Source: a virus
DNA length: 25,147 nucleotides
Direction: 5' to 3' (one strand)
IMG/VR virus record: IMGVR_UViG_3300044626_000161
Span: 1 to 25,147 of that record
In this document: positions 21,580-25,147 of the stretch, piece by piece
Layout: the number at the start of each line of letters is the position of its first letter
Numbering within the stretch: the first letter of the stretch is position 1
The notes under the pieces: model-generated
What the model saw: only the letters and a program-made list of their open reading frames with translations
The model's database searches: none
What the model was told of the DNA's origin: nothing
Made by a program: the position numbers and the translations under genes

Positions 21580-21940
21580 CATTAGCACCAACTATCAAAA
21601 GAGTGGCATTGCGCCACTTTTTTTTTGCCCTTAATCCCTCATTTAATTCCTCACTTAATCCCTCATTAACTTGTTTTAAATGGGACAAATCACGCTGTAA
21701 TTGTACGATATATGACTCATTACGCAGGTTAATGGTCTTTAATGTTTGATTCTCCAAACAAAGATTGGCATTCATTTGCTTGTGATATTCAAGTGATGTA
21801 ACTGCTAACACAACCAATCGTCTTTCAGTGCGTAAAGAATCCAGCTCCTTCCATCTCAATGAGTCTTTCGATAGCCTTTGAGTATGCGCTATCAATGGCA
21901 GTGCTATCCATAAGATAGATAGTATCAATGTCTTTTTCAT
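21545..21940 (-). CDS. secreted/membrane coiled-coil protein, spanin candidate
   Basis: A 131-aa protein with an N-terminal signal-type helix (MKKTLILSILWIALPLIAHT), a long polar coiled coil (about residues 25-105, with LRWKELDSLRTERRL; IVQLQRDLSHLKQVNEGL) and a C-terminal hydrophobic segment (ATLLIVGANVIFLTSIFL). No lipobox Cys follows the signal, so it is not a standard lipoprotein. ATG 21940 is preferred to the upstream TTG at 21967. It overlaps the preceding gene by 116 nt in a different frame, like nested Rz/Rz1 pairs, and lies at the end of the lysis region; a role in disrupting the outer membrane is an inference. Confidence 0.5.
   Translation of the reverse strand: MKKTLILSILWIALPLIAHTQRLSKDSLRWKELDSLRTERRLVVLAVTSLEYHKQMNANLCLENQTLKTINLRNESYIVQLQRDLSHLKQVNEGLSEELNEGLRAKKKWRNATLLIVGANVIFLTSIFLSR
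21602..21626 (+). terminator. rho-independent terminator ending the rightward operon
   Basis: AGTGGC (21602-21607) pairs perfectly with GCCACT (21613-21618) around ATTGC, followed by nine T (21618-21626). It lies 22 nt past the last rightward stop codon. The same bases encode KKKWRNAT in the opposite-strand gene, so the terminator is overprinted on coding sequence. Confidence 0.85.
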
Positions 21941-22139
21941 AAATGCTTTTGATTTTAATGCGTTCAAGTTTCAGCGTGTCAACTGTTGCTTTTAATACAA
22001 CAATTGTATCGTTATGGTAAACCGATTTTGTGATTGGTTTATAGTTGTTTTCACATATCAATATACCAATGGCAATACCAATGCTAATAGATATTGCCTT
22101 GATTAATACGATAGTTTTTAACGTGAAATTCTTTTCCAT
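21825..22139 (-). CDS. N-anchored periplasmic protein, i-spanin (Rz)-like candidate
   Basis: A 104-aa protein with one N-terminal transmembrane helix (LKTIVLIKAISISIGIAIGIL, about residues 7-27) and a polar, probably periplasmic helical domain (VVLKATVDTLKLERIKIKSI; AIDSAYSKAIERLIEMEG). This is the plan of inner-membrane spanins. It overlaps the metallophosphoesterase gene by 56 nt at its start and the coiled-coil gene by 116 nt at its end. Location after holin and endolysin supports a lysis role, but spanins have no reliable motif and this could be another small membrane protein. Confidence 0.5.
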   Translation of the reverse strand: MEKNFTLKTIVLIKAISISIGIAIGILICENNYKPITKSVYHNDTIVVLKATVDTLKLERIKIKSIYEKDIDTIYLMDSTAIDSAYSKAIERLIEMEGAGFFTH

Positions 22140-23070
22140 TGCCTTTAGTTATTATTGCAAATCCATGATTGTACTTTGAGTAAGGGTTGTAATCAGGTGA
22201 CAATTCAGATAAACACCCCACACCCCAGCACGTGATCACTTTACCGTTAACATCCCTCTCAGTGTGTTCAGCAGTTTGGTGATGATGTCCGCACATTGCG
22301 TTGGCCTTTGTCTTCAAGAATAGACCTCTCGCCACGTTTACAGATGGTATAAATTGCTTTCCGAATTCGTGACCGTGAAAGATGGATAGACCGCCAACGT
22401 TCAATTTGTTCTTGCCTTCAATCCATTGTACGTTGTGTTTATCAAGATGGCACAATGAGGCGAAATCAAATGCATCTATATCAAAAAGTTCGGGTGCTTT
22501 CACACGCATATACCTCCAATACCTTTCCTCGTGGTTGCCTTCTTTATAGATTATTTCAGCATCCGGAAATGTTTGCCTCAATTCGTAAATGAAAGTCCGC
22601 ATTGCATACAACTCATCCTTAAATTTTCTTTTCTTTGGATCTTTCACAAAGTCAGAAATCATATGGCAGTCAAGTGCGTCACCATTTAATACAACCGTGT
22701 CTACTCCTTCATCAATACCGCACTGGATAGCTGTTGACAATGCATCGATGTCGTGGTATGGGATATGAATATCGGATAGAATGAGAATCTTTTTGCCTTT
22801 AATGTCAATGTGTTTACGACCTTTTGCATAAGACTTTGGCAACTTGAAAGGATTGCGAGGTCTATCCTCAGTGCGAACAAGTGATTTATCTTTTAGATTT
22901 TTACGACCTACTTTACCTTCAATTCTACGGAGTGCATCTCTTGCATCTTCAACACCCAGAAAGGTCTCAAAATGTTCTTTGCTTAATTTCTTAGCCAACG
23001 TCAATGTTGGTGTGTCGGGAAAACGCTCACGCACTTCACGTGCGATTTTTGTCTTTTGACTTTCTGGCAT
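22084..23070 (-). CDS. calcineurin-type metallophosphoesterase with N-terminal helical domain
   Basis: A 328-aa protein with the complete metallophosphoesterase metal set: SDIHIPY (D100, H102), LNGDALD (D131), EGNHEERY (N179, H180), FHGHE (H232, H234) and GHHHQT (about 262-264). Residues 1-60 are helical and basic (KIAREVRERFPD, TLTLAKKLSKEHF, DARDALRRIEGKVGR), and may bind DNA or recognise a partner. Related phage enzymes are phosphatases or nucleases acting on nucleic acids or nucleotides; the substrate cannot be told here. It lies between endolysin and spanin candidates, an odd place for a nucleic-acid enzyme. Confidence 0.85.
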   Translation of the reverse strand: MPESQKTKIAREVRERFPDTPTLTLAKKLSKEHFETFLGVEDARDALRRIEGKVGRKNLKDKSLVRTEDRPRNPFKLPKSYAKGRKHIDIKGKKILILSDIHIPYHDIDALSTAIQCGIDEGVDTVVLNGDALDCHMISDFVKDPKKRKFKDELYAMRTFIYELRQTFPDAEIIYKEGNHEERYWRYMRVKAPELFDIDAFDFASLCHLDKHNVQWIEGKNKLNVGGLSIFHGHEFGKQFIPSVNVARGLFLKTKANAMCGHHHQTAEHTERDVNGKVITCWGVGCLSELSPDYNPYSKYNHGFAIITKGNGKEFHVKNYRINQGNIY

Positions 23071-23079
23071 ATGTTATTT

Positions 23080-23541
23080 TTAGAATGGTTGGTAAACAGT
23101 TCTACCACCATTCTTGACCGCACGTAACACTTGACCTCTATTCCCATTCTTATTCCAACTTACGTGTACCCAAGATGGTGCGTTCTCACTTCCAAATTCC
23201 CAAATCAGTTGGTCAAAAGTACAATTTTTTTTGATGTAATCAAATATATCTTTATTGCTTATACCACCGTGAATATCTCCATCCACATCAATCGCTTTTC
23301 CCTCCATATGCTGTGAACTTTTTGAACCACCTATGCGTTGATTTAATTCATAGCTTCTGTAGGCAGATGAGATTCCAATTGGCTTTCTAAAATGCTCACG
23401 TACTTTATCATAGATGTTGGTACATACGAGCTTCAGATTCCCCAATTGTTCAGCGTTTGGGATATTCCCAATCTTCAACGCTTTAGCCTGATTGCTGTGG
23501 GTTACTTCAAAGTAACTTACATATTTACTTACCTTTTCCAT
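23080..23541 (-). CDS. endolysin, peptidase M15 (D-Ala-D-Ala carboxypeptidase-like)
   Basis: A 153-aa zinc peptidase that would cut peptidoglycan cross-links at lysis. Core motif SSQHMEGKAIDVD supplies H78 and D85; WVHVSW supplies the third zinc ligand H126; IWEFG (E115) precedes it. ISSAYRSYELN (58-68) is the conserved strand and Arg of the family. No signal peptide, so holin-dependent export is expected, and a holin gene overlaps its start by 17 nt. Length is normal for single-domain phage M15 lysins; no cell-wall binding domain is present. Confidence 0.88.
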   Translation of the reverse strand: MEKVSKYVSYFEVTHSNQAKALKIGNIPNAEQLGNLKLVCTNIYDKVREHFRKPIGISSAYRSYELNQRIGGSKSSQHMEGKAIDVDGDIHGGISNKDIFDYIKKNCTFDQLIWEFGSENAPSWVHVSWNKNGNRGQVLRAVKNGGRTVYQPF

Positions 23542-23932
23542 CAGTCATTGCGTCTGTTAAATCTTCACTCTTTCTACCTATGATAGCTTTAATCTTTGAC
23601 CACAAATCTTTACCAGTTACTGACTCAATACTTTCAATAATTGATTTGAATTCAATGATTGCAACAACGGTAGCTATTAACTTTGTAATGGGGATAAATT
23701 GCGCTATTACATATTGCTCAATGAGGAATCCGCTAACTATTGCGATTTGGTACAACATCAATTTTGTGATGGTATCACTCATGCGTCTTGACCTAATTCT
23801 TTGACCTAACTTAATAGCTTTCCATATCCCAACAACCATATCCATAGCAACCAAAAAACCTATGGTTATCATCAATTCTTTGATTGGCAAAAAGACGGTT
23901 GCAATACCTAACAACCAAAACTTTACTTTCAT
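23525..23932 (-). CDS. holin (Bacteroidota phage holin type)
   Basis: A 135-aa protein with hydrophobic helices at about residues 4-35 (WLLGIATVFLPIKELMITIGFLVAMDMVVG, possibly two), 58-75 (MLYQIAIVSGFLIEQYVI) and 78-95 (FIPITKLIATVVAIIEF), a basic loop with RIRSRRMSDT between them and a charged C-terminus ending DAMTDGKGK. The KLGQRI-SRRMSDTI-K sequence after the first helices is typical of the phage holin family paired with M15 lysins. It would open the inner membrane at lysis. Its start overlaps a tiny upstream frame (ATGA) and its end overlaps the endolysin start. Confidence 0.75.
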   Translation of the reverse strand: MKVKFWLLGIATVFLPIKELMITIGFLVAMDMVVGIWKAIKLGQRIRSRRMSDTITKLMLYQIAIVSGFLIEQYVIAQFIPITKLIATVVAIIEFKSIIESIESVTGKDLWSKIKAIIGRKSEDLTDAMTDGKGK

Positions 23933-24024
23933 CTTTTCTCTTGTTTTTTAAGGTATTGTTTCAAAAGTTTTTCGTACTCCTTTCGCTTTAGTACGATGGG
24001 GGGAGAAAGTCTCTTATTGACCAT
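23929..24024 (-). CDS. 31-aa basic coupled leader frame
   Basis: A short frame MVNKRLSPPIVLKRKEYEKL ending KKQEKR, whose TGA overlaps the holin ATG (ATGA) and whose 5' part overlaps the connector gene by 37 nt. It fills the only gap between connector and holin and might set holin translation by coupling. Very short; could be chance. Confidence 0.35.
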   Translation of the reverse strand: MVNKRLSPPIVLKRKEYEKLLKQYLKKQEKR

Positions 24025-24563
24025 TGGTTGCGCCATTGTCTATATGAATTTGATATTAGAAAATTACTTTTTCCGTATGGGTTTCTATCTGGGAAGATGT
24101 TGTTGTCCGTGTTATTGGTATACTCGGGGAACAATGTTGAATTAAAACACAAATAATCAACCATTCTTTTGGTGTACCATCTCGCATTCTGACGTGCAGC
24201 CTCTTTCAAAGATTCCATTTCGAACTTTGTAACTGGAGTAGTATCTTCACTTTGTCTACTCACTAAGTTACCATTGTCGTGTTTGTATAAAAGTGATGGG
24301 TAAAGTTCAACCATTGTCCACCACAACACAACCTTCAACACATACTCATTGAGTAATGTCTCATAGTCACCTGATAAAGTAGAATTTGCTACATCGTCTT
24401 TCAATCTTACCGTCAAATTTGTCCCCAAAAAGTTGGTCAAATACTTATCCTGCGCAAGATAGATGGCAGGTCTGATAAGATTGGGATCAACTGCATCAGT
24501 TAATGGAGTAAACTTTTTGATGTAGTCCTCGTTTATTAAAAGTATTTCTTGTGGTATAGGCAT
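23988..24563 (-). CDS. head-tail connector / adaptor-like protein
   Basis: A 191-aa helical protein. It opens with INEDYIKKFTPLTDAVDPNL, then RPAIYLAQDKYLTNFLGTNL, YETLLNEYVLKVVLWWTMVE and, near residue 115, FEMESLKEAARQNARWYTKR. The combination of an early D--L--AI--AQ--YL---LG segment and a later WW helix is what I associate with Bacteroidota phage head-tail adaptor-type proteins. It lies 11 nt after the partial head protein and before the lysis genes. Family membership is by style, not by firm motif. Confidence 0.55.
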   Translation of the reverse strand: MPIPQEILLINEDYIKKFTPLTDAVDPNLIRPAIYLAQDKYLTNFLGTNLTVRLKDDVANSTLSGDYETLLNEYVLKVVLWWTMVELYPSLLYKHDNGNLVSRQSEDTTPVTKFEMESLKEAARQNARWYTKRMVDYLCFNSTLFPEYTNNTDNNIFPDRNPYGKSNFLISNSYRQWRNQWSIRDFLPPSY

Positions 24564-24574
24564 TTTCTTAAATT

Positions 24575-25147
24575 TTATTTGTTTCCAAAACGTGGATTGG
24601 TTGGTAGAAATCCATTGTATGGCATATCAATAGGTCTTTTTTCTACTAAGTAGTTATTGCGGACTTTATAGCCAGCTTTTTCTGCTTTTGACCAAGCCTG
24701 AGTGCGGACATTTGGACTGTTCAAATCTAATCCAAATCCTTTTGCACTAATATACAACTGTTTTTTCCAAATGTGATGGCAGTTACCGCCACCTTTATAC
24801 AACCAACATGAGTAAGTATCAGCACCATTAGGCCCCCATCCTGGGTTAACTGCTCTATTGTTCATCGCCATTATATCTTCCTTGCGATATAGCTTATCCG
24901 CTTGTAGCATTTTAGTACAAAATGGGCGTGTCACATCTGTGATTCTACCGCTGTATCTGTAACGTGTGTAATACTTACGCTCATCGATAGTAGCATCTTG
25001 GTCACTTACTGCGTTTGGTCTAGCAGTTCCAGTACTAACTTGATGAATTTCGACCGCATCAAAGATGTGTGATATAGCTTCATTCTCCGCATCATCCTCA
25101 TCGTAATCTACATCGTACTCATCAATCAAAATCCAATCTTCGTTTGC
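24575..25147 (-). CDS. C-terminal part of a head protein (XkdF/minor-head C-terminal domain), cut by window edge
   Basis: The reading frame is open to the right edge; the visible part is 190 aa and reads ANEDWILIDEYDVDYDEDD at the edge, so a TTG at 25129 is not a convincing start. It has an acidic N-terminal stretch, then KYYTRYRYSGRITDVTRPFC, KLYRKEDIMAM, NPGWGPNGADTYSCWLYKGG and NCHHIWKKQLYI. The FC...YR-EDI...NC-H-W pattern resembles the Cys/His domain at the end of minor head proteins, and in some Bacteroidota phages it follows an XkdF protease domain in the same polypeptide. It precedes the connector gene by 11 nt. Joined to the left edge, it would lie in frame just after the protease stop. 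Confidence 0.6.
   Translation of the reverse strand, partial: ANEDWILIDEYDVDYDEDDAENEAISHIFDAVEIHQVSTGTARPNAVSDQDATIDERKYYTRYRYSGRITDVTRPFCTKMLQADKLYRKEDIMAMNNRAVNPGWGPNGADTYSCWLYKGGGNCHHIWKKQLYISAKGFGLDLNSPNVRTQAWSKAEKAGYKVRNNYLVEKRPIDMPYNGFLPTNPRFGNK

Noticed and set aside
1-25147. CRISPR array, insertion sequence or integrase/att site
   Set aside because: No regularly spaced repeats, transposase motifs or tyrosine/serine recombinase were seen; the tRNA-like gene alone is not evidence of an att site.

Overview
The window looks like part of a tailed-phage genome (siphovirus-like Caudoviricetes) that infects a Bacteroidota host. Supporting signs: the promoter at 14674-14703 is a clean Bacteroidota type (TTG, 19 nt, TATATTTG); most starts lack a strong Shine-Dalgarno and sit behind A-rich leaders; and several tail proteins, the replication-type protein at 17535-17912 and the XkdF-like protease resemble families I know mainly from Bacteroidota phages. 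No integrase, rRNA or chromosomal housekeeping gene is visible. There is no clear lysogeny repressor; the one small HTH-like protein (16634-16861) is not enough to call a temperate phage.

Layout. Two transcription blocks diverge at about 14.6 kb. Rightward, from the 14674 promoter to a terminator at 21602-21626, runs an early/replication block: small unknown proteins, an SSB-like protein ending in an acidic DDLPF tail, a Cro-like HTH protein, a DnaA domain IV-like protein, a Bacteroidota replication-type protein, a DNA methyltransferase, then (unusually) the terminase large subunit, followed by small proteins. Leftward from 14574 run a VRR-NUC nuclease, a sigma-70-like factor, a Cys-rich protein with an AT-hook-like tail and a small membrane protein. 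Next comes a 500-bp non-coding island (12530-13036) with strong hairpin terminators, a degenerate class II tRNA-like gene and a polypurine tract. Past it are small genes, then the tail module: tail assembly chaperone with a programmed -1 frameshift, tail-terminator-like protein, fibre-like protein, HK97 gp10-like protein, two large tail proteins, tape measure, and the XkdF-like prohead protease at the left edge.

The right end (25147 down to 21545, also leftward) holds the C-terminal part of a head protein cut by the edge, a head-tail connector candidate, holin, M15 endolysin, a metallophosphoesterase and two overlapping membrane/coiled-coil proteins that look like spanin candidates. Both edges are in leftward head genes. 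If the ends are joined, the right-edge partial protein lies in the same frame directly after the protease stop codon, so the molecule may be circular or circularly permuted. No portal or major capsid protein can be recognised, so either sequence is missing at the junction or these proteins are too divergent to see.

The likely logic: early genes replicate DNA and cut it for packaging, the sigma-like factor and Cys-rich protein are candidates for switching on late leftward genes, and the leftward block builds the tail and head and lyses the cell. The observations most worth a second look are the T_TTT_TTT frameshift at 10190-10196, the tRNA-like gene without a foldable anticodon arm, the overprinted lysis genes that share bases with a terminator, and the split head protein at the window ends.
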